Of a stretch of 64,000 nucleotides of DNA, positions 11,627 through 20,020 are shown piece by piece. This stretch comes from Nocardioides sambongensis (lineage in GTDB: Bacteria > Actinomycetota > Actinomycetes > Propionibacteriales > Nocardioidaceae): the NCBI RefSeq assembly GCF_006494815.1, contig NZ_CP041091.1, positions 186,001-250,000 on the forward strand. Reading direction: 5' to 3'. Position 1 is the stretch's first letter. Every line of letters begins with the position of its first letter. Under the pieces are notes generated by a model. It did no database searches. It worked only from the letters and a program-made list of their open reading frames with translations, and was not told the DNA's origin. A program made the translations under genes and the position numbers.

Positions 11627-12837
11627 GCAGCGCCCCGGGTCGCGCGCCGCGGACCGTCGCCGTGGTCGGCGGCGGGATCCTCGGGTTGGCCGTCGCCCGC
11701 GAGGTGGTCCGGCGACGCCCGGGCACCCGGGTCACCGTCGTGGAGAAGGAGGACGGACTGGCCCGGCACCAGACCGGCCACAACTCCGGCGTCGTGCATG
11801 CCGGCATCTACTACCGGCCCGGGAGCCTGAAGGCAGAGCTGTGCACCCGCGGCCGACTCCTCCTGCGCGACTACTGCGCCGAGCACGGCCTCGCCTACGA
11901 GGAGTGCGGCAAGCTGGTGGTCGCGGTGGAGCGCGACGAGCTCGCCCGGCTCGACGCGCTGGAGCGCACCGCGGGTCAGAACGGGGTGCCCGGCCTGCGC
12001 CGCGTGGACTCGGCCGGGATCACCGAGATCGAGCCGTACGGCGTCGGCCTGGCCGCCCTGCACTCTCCGGCGACCGCGATCACCGACTATGTCGCCGTCG
12101 CCCGGTCCTTCGCCGCCGAGGTGAGGGCGGCCGGGGGAGAGGTGCGCACCGGCGTGCAGGTCACCGAGGTGCGGGAGCGGGCGGGCGCCGTGGAGCTGCT
12201 CCTCGCCGGCGGCGAGCGGCTCGGCGCCGATCACGCGGTGCTCTGCGCCGGACTGCACGCCGACCGGCTGGCGCCCGGCGTCGGCGCCGAGGAGGTGCCC
12301 CGGATCATCCCGTTCCGGGGCGAGTACATGCTGGTGCGGGCGGAGAAGGAGGACCGGGTCCGTGGACTGATCTACCCGGTGCCGGACCCCCGCTACCCCT
12401 TCCTCGGGGTGCACTTCACCCGCCGCGTCGACGGCTCGCTGGAGGTCGGTCCGAACGCGGTCCTGGCCACCCGCCGGGAGGGCTACCGGCGCCGCGACGT
12501 CGCGTGGCGGGACCTGCGCGACATCGCCGGCTGGCCGGGGTTCTGGTCGATGGCGCGGCGGCACTGGCGCACCGGTGTCACCGAGATCCGCGGCTCCCTG
12601 TCGAGCTCGACCTACATGCGCGGCGCCTCCCGGTACGTCCCCTCGATCGGCGCTGCGGACGTGGTCCGCGGCGGGGCCGGGGTCCGGGCGCAGGCGGTCG
12701 ACCGGGACGGCTCGCTGGTGGACGACTTCCGGATCTCCCACGGCGACCGGGTGACCGCCGTACGGAACGCGCCGTCGCCGGCCGCGACCTCCAGCCTCGC
12801 CATCGCCGAGCACGTGGTCGACCGGCTGGGATGGTGA
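11623..12837 (+). CDS. lhgO: L-2-hydroxyglutarate oxidase (FAD-dependent, DAO fold)
   Basis: Oxidises L-2-hydroxyglutarate to 2-oxoglutarate, passing electrons from FAD. 404 residues from GTG 11623. VAVVGGGILGLAVAREV (residues about 12-28) is the dinucleotide-binding motif. RHQTGHNSGVVHAGIYY with KAELCTRG is diagnostic of LhgO within the family, and VPRIIPFRGEYMLV and a late TSSLAIAEHVVDRL follow. The start overlaps the response regulator by 4 nt, so it is cotranscribed with a stress two-component system; the reason is not clear from sequence. Confidence 0.9.
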   Translation: MSSAPGRAPRTVAVVGGGILGLAVAREVVRRRPGTRVTVVEKEDGLARHQTGHNSGVVHAGIYYRPGSLKAELCTRGRLLLRDYCAEHGLAYEECGKLVVAVERDELARLDALERTAGQNGVPGLRRVDSAGITEIEPYGVGLAALHSPATAITDYVAVARSFAAEVRAAGGEVRTGVQVTEVRERAGAVELLLAGGERLGADHAVLCAGLHADRLAPGVGAEEVPRIIPFRGEYMLVRAEKEDRVRGLIYPVPDPRYPFLGVHFTRRVDGSLEVGPNAVLATRREGYRRRDVAWRDLRDIAGWPGFWSMARRHWRTGVTEIRGSLSSSTYMRGASRYVPSIGAADVVRGGAGVRAQAVDRDGSLVDDFRISHGDRVTAVRNAPSPAATSSLAIAEHVVDRLGW

Positions 12838-12910
12838 CCTGGGCGACGCCCAGGACCGCGCGGCGGCCGGTCGTGGCGAACCGGCCCGGCGGTACTCCTA
12901 GGATGCCGCC

Positions 12911-13273
12911 ATGGAGACTCTGCGCCTGATCCTGCTGGTCGTTCACATCCTCGGCTACGCCGCCCTGATCGGCGGCCTGCTGGTCCAGGCAGGGACGCCG
13001 GAGAAGAAGGTCAACAGCGCCATGCGCGACGGCGTCGGCACCGCGTTCCTCGCCGGTCTCGCCCTGGTCGGCGTGCTCGAGGCCGACGGCGGCGACGTCA
13101 ACCACGCCAAGGTCGCGGTCAAGTTCACCATCGGCCTGGTGCTGCTGGTGCTGGTGATGGCCAACACCCGCAAGGAGCGGATCCCCAACGGCCTGTGGGC
13201 CGGCCTGCTGGCGCTCTCCGTGATCGAGGTGCTGGTGGCCGTCCTCTGGTCGCCGGTGCACACCTTCGGCTGA
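12911..13273 (+). CDS. Small four-helix integral membrane protein
   Basis: 120 residues from ATG 12911, METLRLILLVVHILGYAAL, with four hydrophobic segments (about 4-26, 44-58, 70-86, 94-112) and short charged loops. I recognise no catalytic motif; similar proteins occur widely in actinobacteria without assigned function. TAGGAT lies six bases before the ATG, so the transcript is probably leaderless. It stands alone between lhgO and pcrA on the same strand. Confidence 0.8.
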   Translation: METLRLILLVVHILGYAALIGGLLVQAGTPEKKVNSAMRDGVGTAFLAGLALVGVLEADGGDVNHAKVAVKFTIGLVLLVLVMANTRKERIPNGLWAGLLALSVIEVLVAVLWSPVHTFG

Positions 13274-13338
13274 TCCCTCCCCAGGCCCGAGGCGGGCGCT
13301 GGGGAGTCGTCGGGGCTTCGCCGTAGGCTGTCGGCAAC

Positions 13339-15882
13339 ATGAGTACGACGCCCCAGCTGCCAGGATTCGAGCACCTCACCGGCCCGGGCGAGGGCGCTGC
13401 GGAGCCGCGTACGACGCGACGCGGACCGACCCGCGAGGAGCTGCTCGAGGGCCTCAACGAGCCCCAGGCCGAGGCGGTGCGTCACGCCGGTCCGCCGCTG
13501 CTCGTGGTCGCCGGCGCCGGCTCGGGCAAGACCCGGGTGCTGACCCGGCGGATCGCCTGGCTGATCTCCGAGCGGGGCGCCCACCCGGGCTCCATCCTGG
13601 CGATCACCTTCACCAACAAGGCGGCCGCCGAGATGAAGGAGCGCGTCGCCGAGCTGGTCGGCCGGCGTGCCCGGATCATGTGGGTCAGCACCTTCCACTC
13701 CGCCTGCGTCCGGATCCTGCGCAAGGAGTCCGAGCACATTGGGATGAAGTCGAACTTCTCGATCTACGACGCCCAGGACCAGAAGCGGCTGATCTCCCTG
13801 GTCTGCTCCGACCTGGACCTCGACCCGCGCCGCTACCAGCCGGGCCCGGTGCTCGGGTGGATCAGCAACCACAAGAACGAGCTGCGCGAGCCGGACGAGG
13901 TCGCCGCGGACGCCCGCAACAGCATCGACCGCGACTACGCCGCGGCGTACCGGCTGTACCAGCGACGTCTGCGCGAGGCGAACGCCCTGGACTTCGACGA
14001 CCTGATCATGGAGACGGTCCGGCTCCTGCAGACCAAGCCCGCGATCCGCGAGACCTACCGGCGCCGTTTCCGGCACCTGCTGGTCGACGAGTACCAGGAC
14101 ACCAACCACGCCCAGTACGCGCTGATCCAGCAGCTGTGCGGTCAGGACTTCGAGGACCCGCTGTCGGAGGCGGCCTACGACGAGAACGAGGCCCTCGACC
14201 CGTCCGAGGTCCGTCCGGAGGACCGGGTGGCGCCGGCCGAGCTGATGGTGGTCGGCGACGCGGACCAGTCGATCTACGCGTTCCGCGGGGCGGACATCCG
14301 CAACATCCTGGACTTCGAGAAGGACTTCCCGGACGCGCGGACGATCCTGCTGGAGCAGAACTACCGGTCCACCCAGACCATCCTGACCGCCGCCAACGCG
14401 GTGATCGAGCGCAACCAGGGACGCAAGCCGAAGAGGTTGTGGTCCGACGCCGGCGACGGTGCGCCGATCGTCGGCTACGTCGCCGACAGCGAGCACGACG
14501 AGGCCCGGTTCGTCTCCGACGAGATCGACAAGCTGGTGGACGGCAAGGCGGAGGGTCAGAAGGCCCTGGTGCGCGCCGGGGACGTGGCGGTCTTCTACCG
14601 CACCAACGCGCAGTCGCGGGTGTTCGAGGAGATCTTCATCCGCACCGGGATGCCGTACAAGGTGGTCGGCGGGGTCCGGTTCTACGAGCGGCGCGAGGTG
14701 CGTGACGCGCTCGCGTACCTGCGGGTCCTGGTCAACCCGGACGACCAGGTCAGCCTGCGCCGGATCCTGAACACCCCACGCCGCGGCATCGGGGACCGCG
14801 CGGTGGAGGCGGTCAACGAGCTCGCCGACCGCGAGCGGATCACCTTCTGGGAGGCGTTGCAGCGTGCCGACGAGGCGCCCGGGCTGGCGTCGCGCTCGCA
14901 GCGGAGCATCGCCGGGTTCGTGGCGAAGGTGACCGAGTGGCAGTCGATGGTCGCTGCCGGGGAGCGTCCCGACGTGGTGCTGGAGACCGTGCTGGACGGC
15001 TCCGGCTACCTGGTGTCGCTGGAGGAGTCCGACGACCCGCAGGACGAGACCCGGGTGGAGAACCTGGGGGAGCTGGTCGCGGTGGCACGTGAGTTCGCCG
15101 AGGACCCGGTGGCCGGCCCCTCCGCGGACCCGGCCGACGTGGACGCCGGCACCGTCGAGCCCGGGCTGGCCGACTTCCTGGAGCGGGTCGCGCTGGTGGC
15201 CGACACCGACCAGATCCCGGATGCGCCCGAGGACGACCCGGACGCGCCCGAGGACACCGGGGTGGTCACCCTGATGACCCTGCACACCGCCAAGGGCCTG
15301 GAGTTCCCGGTGGTCTTCCTCACCGGCATGGAGGACGGCGTCTTCCCGCACTCACGCGCGCTGGGGGACCGGCCCGAGCTGGAGGAGGAGCGGCGGCTGG
15401 CCTACGTGGGCATCACCCGCGCCCGCGAGCGGCTCTACGTCTCCCGTGCCGTGGTCCGCTCGGCCTGGGGCGCCCCCGCGCACAACCCCGCGTCGCGGTT
15501 CCTCGCCGAGCTGCCGGTCGACCTGGTCGACTGGCGCCGCACCGAGGCCGACCAGGCCCACTGGGCACGCCCGACGTTCGCCTCGCGCGGCTACGACAAC
15601 CAGGATCCCGGCGGCTCCACCGGGCGGCTGGGTGCGCCCACGGCCGCGGGGCGGCGCAACTTCTCCTCCGCCGCCGCGCGGGCCGACGCCGCCTCCAAGG
15701 CGAAGACCTCCCGCCCGATCCCGTCGCTGGAGCCCGGTGACCGGGTGACCCACGACAGCTTCGGTCTCGGCACCGTGGTCTCGGTGGAGGGGTTGGCCGA
15801 GAAGTCGGTCGCCTCGATCGACTTCGGGTCCGAGGGCGTCAAGCGCCTGCTGCTCCGCTACGCCCCGGTCGAGAAGCTCTAG
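13339..15882 (+). CDS. pcrA: ATP-dependent DNA helicase PcrA/UvrD
   Basis: Superfamily 1A 3'-5' DNA helicase for repair and replication-fork maintenance. 847 residues, somewhat longer than Bacillus PcrA because of acidic inserts. Seen: Q motif LNEPQAEAV (39-47), Walker A GAGSGKT (59-65), motif Ia TFTNKAAAEMKERV, motif II LLVDEYQDTN (about 246-255), motif III VGDADQSIYAFRGAD, motif IV LEQNYRST, motif V VTLMTLHTAKGLEFPVVF, motif VI YVGITRARE (about 687-695). The last 60 residues form the Tudor-like tail typical of PcrA (PGDRVTHDSFGLGTVVSVEG). TAGGCT sits 9 nt upstream of the ATG, suggesting a leaderless transcript. Confidence 0.97.
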   Translation: MSTTPQLPGFEHLTGPGEGAAEPRTTRRGPTREELLEGLNEPQAEAVRHAGPPLLVVAGAGSGKTRVLTRRIAWLISERGAHPGSILAITFTNKAAAEMKERVAELVGRRARIMWVSTFHSACVRILRKESEHIGMKSNFSIYDAQDQKRLISLVCSDLDLDPRRYQPGPVLGWISNHKNELREPDEVAADARNSIDRDYAAAYRLYQRRLREANALDFDDLIMETVRLLQTKPAIRETYRRRFRHLLVDEYQDTNHAQYALIQQLCGQDFEDPLSEAAYDENEALDPSEVRPEDRVAPAELMVVGDADQSIYAFRGADIRNILDFEKDFPDARTILLEQNYRSTQTILTAANAVIERNQGRKPKRLWSDAGDGAPIVGYVADSEHDEARFVSDEIDKLVDGKAEGQKALVRAGDVAVFYRTNAQSRVFEEIFIRTGMPYKVVGGVRFYERREVRDALAYLRVLVNPDDQVSLRRILNTPRRGIGDRAVEAVNELADRERITFWEALQRADEAPGLASRSQRSIAGFVAKVTEWQSMVAAGERPDVVLETVLDGSGYLVSLEESDDPQDETRVENLGELVAVAREFAEDPVAGPSADPADVDAGTVEPGLADFLERVALVADTDQIPDAPEDDPDAPEDTGVVTLMTLHTAKGLEFPVVFLTGMEDGVFPHSRALGDRPELEEERRLAYVGITRARERLYVSRAVVRSAWGAPAHNPASRFLAELPVDLVDWRRTEADQAHWARPTFASRGYDNQDPGGSTGRLGAPTAAGRRNFSSAAARADAASKAKTSRPIPSLEPGDRVTHDSFGLGTVVSVEGLAEKSVASIDFGSEGVKRLLLRYAPVEKL

Positions 15883-15887
15883 CCGGT

Positions 15888-16320
15888 CGCGCGTGCCGCC
15901 CGGGTGAGACGCCCGGCGGCGGTCACCGACGGTGGCCTCGACCGCGAGCGCGGCAGGGCGGCGGAGCGGAGACGGGGGCGGCGCTATCGCGGGGAACGCG
16001 AGCGGGTGAGTGGAGTGAGCGAGGGACGAGCGATCGGAGCGAGGTCGGGAGCTTCCGCGCGTGCCGCCCGGGTGAGACGCCAGGCGGCGGTCACCGACGG
16101 TGGCCTCGACCGCGAGCGCGGCAGGGCGGCGGAGCGGTGCGGTGATGGGGGCGGCGCTATCGCGGGGAACGCGAGCGGGTGAGTGGAGTGAGCGAGGGAC
16201 GAGCGATCGGAGCGAGGTCGGGAGCTTCCGCGCGTGCCGCCCGGGTGAGACGCCTCGCGGCGGTCACCGACGGTGGCCTCGACCGCGAGCGCGGCAGGGC
16301 GGCGGAGCGGAGCGGAGACG
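15888..16320. repeat. Long intergenic tandem repeat, about 2.5 copies of a 168-173 bp unit
   Basis: The 450 bp between pcrA and the M23 gene holds no gene. It is filled by a direct repeat whose copies begin GTGCCGCCCGGGTGAGACGCC at 15893, 16061 and 16234 (units of 168 and 173 bp, third copy about 85 bp). Copies one and two differ by a few substitutions and a 5-bp insertion. Each full unit ends in a self-similar stretch built on GAGCGAG/GGAGTGAGCG words. The third copy stops just before the M23 stop codon. ORFs across it are by-products of the repeat. Function unknown. Confidence 0.92.
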
Positions 16321-16332
16321 ACCTCGCGCAGA

Positions 16333-17463
16333 TCAGGGCGTGATGCCCTGCGCCACGAGTGCTGCGTAGGGGTCGACCGGGTCACCGCCACCGGGGCGGA
16401 CCTCGAGGTGGAGGTGGGGGCCGGTGGTGTTGCCGGTGGAGCCGACGGTGCCGACCGCGTCACCGGCGTTGACGGTGTCGCCGACCGAGACGCTGATGCT
16501 GGTCTGGTGGCAGTACCACAGCTCGGTGCCGTCCTCGAGCGTGATCACGGTCTTGTTGCCGTAGGCGCCGTCGTCGCCGGTGAAGGTGATCGTGCCGTTG
16601 GCCATCGCGTAGAGCTGGGTGCCGCTGGGGGCGGCGAAGTCGAGGCCGGTGTGCACGCTGGACCAGTAGGCGCCCGAGTCGCCGAAGGTGGAGGTGATCC
16701 GGTAGACGCCGGCGTCCATCGGGAGGATCCAGCGGTTGAGGGCGATCTCCGCCGCTTCCTTCTCGGCGTCCTTGGCCAGCTCGCCGAGGGCCTCGTCACG
16801 CTTGACGGCGATCTTCTCCGCCTCGTCGACGAGCTCGCCGTCGGTGGCCTGGCCCAGGGTGCTGCGGTCGGAGTCGCGGCTGACGTTGCCGACGCGCAGC
16901 GCGTCGTAGGTGCCGACGCCGAAGGAGCCGCTCGAGGCGTTGGCGGCCGAGATCTGGGTGGTGTCGTTGACGAGCACCGGGTCGGCGGAGACGACGGCAC
17001 CGCTGACCGCGACGGCGAGGGTGGCCAGGCCGGCTGCGACGGGGATGCTCGGGAGCCCGCGCAGGCCCCGGCCACGGGAGCCGGCGGCCTTGGCGGCGCG
17101 ACGGCGCCCCGAGCCCTCGGGCTTGGGCTGCTCGACCAGGGCGGGGTGCCCGGCGAGTTCGGCGAGGGTGGGCAGCTCCACGGTGGGAGCGGCGAAGAGC
17201 GGCTGGTGGGCCAGCGTCGGCTCGGCGGGGGCGGCGTCGTCGAGGGTGGCGATCGCGGGCTCGGTGACGAGCTCGGGCGCGATCTCCGCGGACAGTGCCG
17301 GGGTGACCTCCTCGGCGGCGAGGTCGGCGGCGAGCAGGGTCTCGGTGGTGTCGTCGATGCGTCCGGCGACGCGGCGACCGACGTACTTCTCACGCTTGGC
17401 GGTCCGAGCCACAGGCAAGGAGCGTCGCGGCGCAGCGCGTCGCTGCCCTCGGTGGCTACCCAT
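16333..17463 (-). CDS. M23-family peptidoglycan endopeptidase, membrane-anchored
   Basis: Zinc metallopeptidase that cuts peptidoglycan cross-bridges. 376 residues from ATG 17463. A basic cytoplasmic N-terminus of about 140 residues, rich in Ala/Pro/Glu, precedes one transmembrane segment (IPVAAGLATLAVAVSGAVV), a charged coiled-coil stretch (ELVDEAEKIAVKRDEALGE), then the LytM domain with HTGLDFAAP (H and D ligands), ELWYCHQT and HLHLEVRPGG (HxH). All zinc ligands are present, so it should be active. It is divergent from sucC across a 381-bp region containing structured leader elements. Confidence 0.92.
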   Translation of the reverse strand: MGSHRGQRRAAPRRSLPVARTAKREKYVGRRVAGRIDDTTETLLAADLAAEEVTPALSAEIAPELVTEPAIATLDDAAPAEPTLAHQPLFAAPTVELPTLAELAGHPALVEQPKPEGSGRRRAAKAAGSRGRGLRGLPSIPVAAGLATLAVAVSGAVVSADPVLVNDTTQISAANASSGSFGVGTYDALRVGNVSRDSDRSTLGQATDGELVDEAEKIAVKRDEALGELAKDAEKEAAEIALNRWILPMDAGVYRITSTFGDSGAYWSSVHTGLDFAAPSGTQLYAMANGTITFTGDDGAYGNKTVITLEDGTELWYCHQTSISVSVGDTVNAGDAVGTVGSTGNTTGPHLHLEVRPGGGDPVDPYAALVAQGITP

Positions 17464-17481
17464 CTACCTGACTGCTCCCTT

Positions 17482-17527
17482 GGTCGTCCCCGTCGGTGCG
17501 ATCGGGGACCGACCGCGTTACCCGATC
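17482..17527 (-). promoter_or_regulatory. Alternative leader hairpins in the M23 peptidase 5' UTR
   Basis: Read on the minus strand, GATCGGG (17527-17521 side) can pair with CCCGATC near 17506-17500. Part of that second arm can instead join an 11-bp hairpin, GGTC-g-GTCCCCG with CGGGGAC-g-ACC (17514-17482), just upstream of AAGGGAGC. The two structures exclude each other, as in attenuators or translational switches. M23 and Rpf genes in actinobacteria often carry a c-di-AMP (ydaO) riboswitch, but I cannot find its conserved core here. Confidence 0.4.
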
Positions 17528-17585
17528 CCGCCGAGTTCGGGCCCGGGTGCCTGACGACCAACGGGTGGCCGCCAGGTGAATTTTC

Positions 17586-17615
17586 CAGTTGCGACCATAA
17601 CTGAGGTTGCAACTG
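17586..17615. promoter_or_regulatory. 11-bp inverted repeat between divergent M23 and sucC genes
   Basis: CAGTTGCGACC, an 8-bp loop, then GGTTGCAACTG: 10 of 11 positions pair. On the minus strand TATGGT, a good -10 box for the M23 transcript, falls inside it, so a protein bound here would control that promoter. The remaining stretch to sucC (17616-17724) shows nothing I can name. Confidence 0.45.
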
Positions 17616-17724
17616 CTCCGAAATCGTACGGGCTGGCCATTGTGGAGTTCCAGGGGCGTCTCGAATTGGGTGTTAGGTGGGTCACGGAGCCGCTCCCGGG
17701 CTCGTCGTACTGGCGAGTCGGGAC

Positions 17725-17844
17725 TAGGGTGCGGCGAGGATGTGCCTCCGCTCGCACGGCGGTGCACCTTCCTAACCGGACGGGCGCAGCCCACCGCGAT
17801 CACCCTTCGCCGGTGCGCCCGCACTCGAAGATGAGGACTGATCT
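17725..17844 (+). promoter_or_regulatory. sucC promoter and about 108-nt leader
   Basis: TAGGGT at 17725-17730 is a likely -10 box. The resulting leader contains a perfect 7-bp inverted repeat, GGGCGCA...TGCGCCC, spaced about 30 nt apart, shortly before the ribosome-binding sequence GAGGAC. The stem could be a simple structural element; no known riboswitch core is apparent. Confidence 0.45.
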
Positions 17845-19011
17845 GTGGATCTGATGGAGTACCAGGCGAAGACCCTCTTCGCCAAGCACGGCGTCGCCGT
17901 GACCGAGGGCGTGGTCGTCGAGACGGCCGAGGCTGCCAAGGCCGCCGCCGAGGAGATGGGCGGCGTGACCGTCATCAAGGCGCAGGTCAAGGCGGGTGGC
18001 CGCGGCAAGGCGGGCGGCGTCAAGATCGCGAAGACGCCGGACGAGGCGTTCGAGCACGCGACCAACATCCTCAACCTGACCATCAAGGACCTGCCGGTCA
18101 ACCGGGTGCTGGTCACCCCCGCGACCCCGCCGGAGGAGGAGTACTACTTCTCGTTCCTGCTGGACCGCTCGAACCGCCAGTACCTGTGCATCGCGTCGGT
18201 CGAGGGTGGTGTGGAGATCGAGGAGGTCGCCAAGACCAACCCCGACGCCGTGAAGCAGATCGCGATCGACCCCGGCACGGGTGTCGACGAGGCGAAGGCC
18301 CGTGCGATCGCGACCGAGGCCAAGTTCCCCGAGGCCGTGTTCGAGCAGGCCGTGGCGATGATCCAGGACCTCTACAAGGTCTTCACCGAGGAGGACGCGA
18401 CCCTCGTCGAGGTGAACCCGCTGGCCCGGCTCGCCGGTGACAAGCTGGAGGCGCTGGACGGCAAGGTCTCGCTGGACGAGAACGCCTCGGAGTTCCGGCA
18501 CCCCGAGCACGCGGCGTTCGAGATCCGCGAGGAGGCCGACCCGCTGGAGTCGAAGGCCAAGGACCTCGGGCTCAACTACGTCAAGCTCGACGGTCAGGTC
18601 GGCATCATCGGCAACGGTGCGGGTCTCGTGATGAGCACCCTCGACGTGGTCGCCTACGCCGGGGAGAACCACGGCGGCGTGAAGCCGGCGAACTTCCTCG
18701 ACATCGGTGGCGGCGCGAACGCCCAGGTGATGGCCAACGGTCTCGACGTGATCCTCAACGACCCGCAGGTCAAGAGCGTCTTCGTGAACGTCTTCGGCGG
18801 CATCACCGCCTGCGACGAGGTCGCCAACGGCATCAAGGGCGCCCTGGAGCTCCTCGGCGACAAGGCGACCAAGCCGCTCGTCGTCCGTCTCGACGGCAAC
18901 AACGTGGACGAGGGTCGCGCGATCCTCAACGACCTCGACCACCCGCTGGTGACCCAGGTCGACACCATGGACGGTGCGGCCGACAAGGCCGCCGAGCTGG
19001 CGAACGCCTGA
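17845..19011 (+). CDS. sucC: Succinyl-CoA synthetase (ADP-forming), beta subunit
   Basis: Beta subunit of the TCA-cycle enzyme that converts succinyl-CoA to succinate with substrate-level phosphorylation. 388 residues from GTG 17845 ([17 protein letters not shown]), 8 nt after GAGGAC. The ATP-grasp domain shows [17 protein letters not shown] (residues about 47-60) and EVNPLARL; the CoA-ligase domain shows [10 protein letters not shown] and VFVNVFGGI (about 300-325). sucD follows after 18 bp with its own GGGGAGAAGAG, so the two form an operon. Confidence 0.97.
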   Translation: MDLMEYQAKTLFAKHGVAVTEGVVVETAEAAKAAAEEMGGVTVIKAQVKAGGRGKAGGVKIAKTPDEAFEHATNILNLTIKDLPVNRVLVTPATPPEEEYYFSFLLDRSNRQYLCIASVEGGVEIEEVAKTNPDAVKQIAIDPGTGVDEAKARAIATEAKFPEAVFEQAVAMIQDLYKVFTEEDATLVEVNPLARLAGDKLEALDGKVSLDENASEFRHPEHAAFEIREEADPLESKAKDLGLNYVKLDGQVGIIGNGAGLVMSTLDVVAYAGENHGGVKPANFLDIGGGANAQVMANGLDVILNDPQVKSVFVNVFGGITACDEVANGIKGALELLGDKATKPLVVRLDGNNVDEGRAILNDLDHPLVTQVDTMDGAADKAAELANA

Positions 19012-19029
19012 GGCCGGGGAGAAGAGAAC

Positions 19030-19925
19030 ATGAGCATCTACCTCAACAAGGACAGCAAGATCATCGTCCAGGGCATCACCGGCGGCATGGGTGCCAAGCA
19101 CACCGCCCTGATGCTCGACTCCGGTGCCACCATCGTGGGCGGCGTGAACGCCCGCAAGGCCGGCACCACGGTGTCGCACAAGGACGCTGACGGCAACGAC
19201 GTCGACCTGCCGGTCTTCGGCACCGTCGCCGAGGCGATGAAGGAGACCGGCGCCGACGTGTCGGTCCTCTTCGTGCCGCCGGCCTTCACCAAGGACGCCT
19301 GCATCGAGGCCATCGACGCCGAGATGCCGCTGATCGTGGTGATCACCGAGGGCGTTCCGGTGCAGGACACCGCGGAGGTCTGGTCCTACCTGCAGGGCAA
19401 GTCCACCCGGATGATCGGTCCGAACTGCCCGGGCATCATCACCCCGGGTGAGTCGCTGGCCGGCATCACCCCGCACACCATCACCGGCTCCGGCCCGGTC
19501 GGTCTCGTCTCCAAGTCGGGCACGCTGACCTACCAGATGATGTTCGAGCTGAAGGACTTCGGCTTCTCGACCGCCATCGGCATCGGCGGCGACCCGATCG
19601 TGGGCACCACTCACATCGACGCCCTCCAGGCCTTCGAGGAGGACCCGGAGACCAAGGTGATCGTGATGATCGGCGAGATCGGTGGTGACGCCGAGGAGCG
19701 TGCCGCGGCGTACATCAAGGAGAACATCACCAAGCCGGTCGTCGGCTACGTCGCGGGCTTCACCGCCCCGAGGGCAAGACGATGGGCCACGCGGGCGCGA
19801 TCGTGTCCGGCTCCGCCGGCACCGCGGCCGCCAAGCAGGAGGCCCTCGAGGCCGTCGGCGTGAAGGTCGGCAAGACGCCGTCCGCCACCGCCGCGCTGGC
19901 CCGGGAGATCCTGGAGAGCCTCTGA
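19030..19925 (+). CDS. sucD: Succinyl-CoA synthetase, alpha subunit, one apparent 1-bp deletion
   Basis: CoA-binding subunit that carries the phosphohistidine. From ATG 19030 the frame holds through GYVAGFTAP, then goes wrong. Restoring one C in CCCC 19766-19769 gives [15 protein letters not shown] and an ordinary ending [10 protein letters not shown] with stop 19923-19925, for 298 residues, the family length. The catalytic histidine is the H of GHAGAI, so it lies in the restored part; without repair the protein would be dead. Also visible: [11 protein letters not shown] (CoA binding), [18 protein letters not shown]. As a core TCA gene it is very likely intact in the organism. Confidence 0.95.
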
Positions 19926-19961
19926 TCCGGCTCTTCGTCGCGGCGGCCGAGCCGCGATGAC

Positions 19962-20009
19962 GTACGACGGCCCCGTCCTCCACTGCGGAGGGCGGGGCCG
20001 TCGGCGTAC
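19962..20009. terminator. Bidirectional terminator between sucD and the anti-sigma-like gene
   Basis: A long inverted repeat, GACGGCCCCG-TCCTCC with GGAGGG-CGGGGCCGTC, has a five-base loop and only one mismatch; outer GTAC/GTAC ends extend it. It sits between two convergent genes and can serve both. Confidence 0.85.
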
Positions 20010-20020
20010 CGGGGGCGGCG

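Noticed and set aside
15888..16320. CRISPR array
   Set aside because: Units are about 170 bp and repeat throughout, with no short repeat/unique spacer alternation and no cas genes.
16273..17604. Plus-strand ORF over the tandem repeat and M23 gene
   Set aside because: Begins inside the repeat and is antisense to the M23 peptidase, whose zinc ligands identify the coding strand.
17464..17700. c-di-AMP (ydaO) riboswitch before the M23 gene
   Set aside because: The expected GGGGAACC, GGGGTGAAT and CCGAACCCGACAGCT blocks are missing; only unrelated hairpins are seen.
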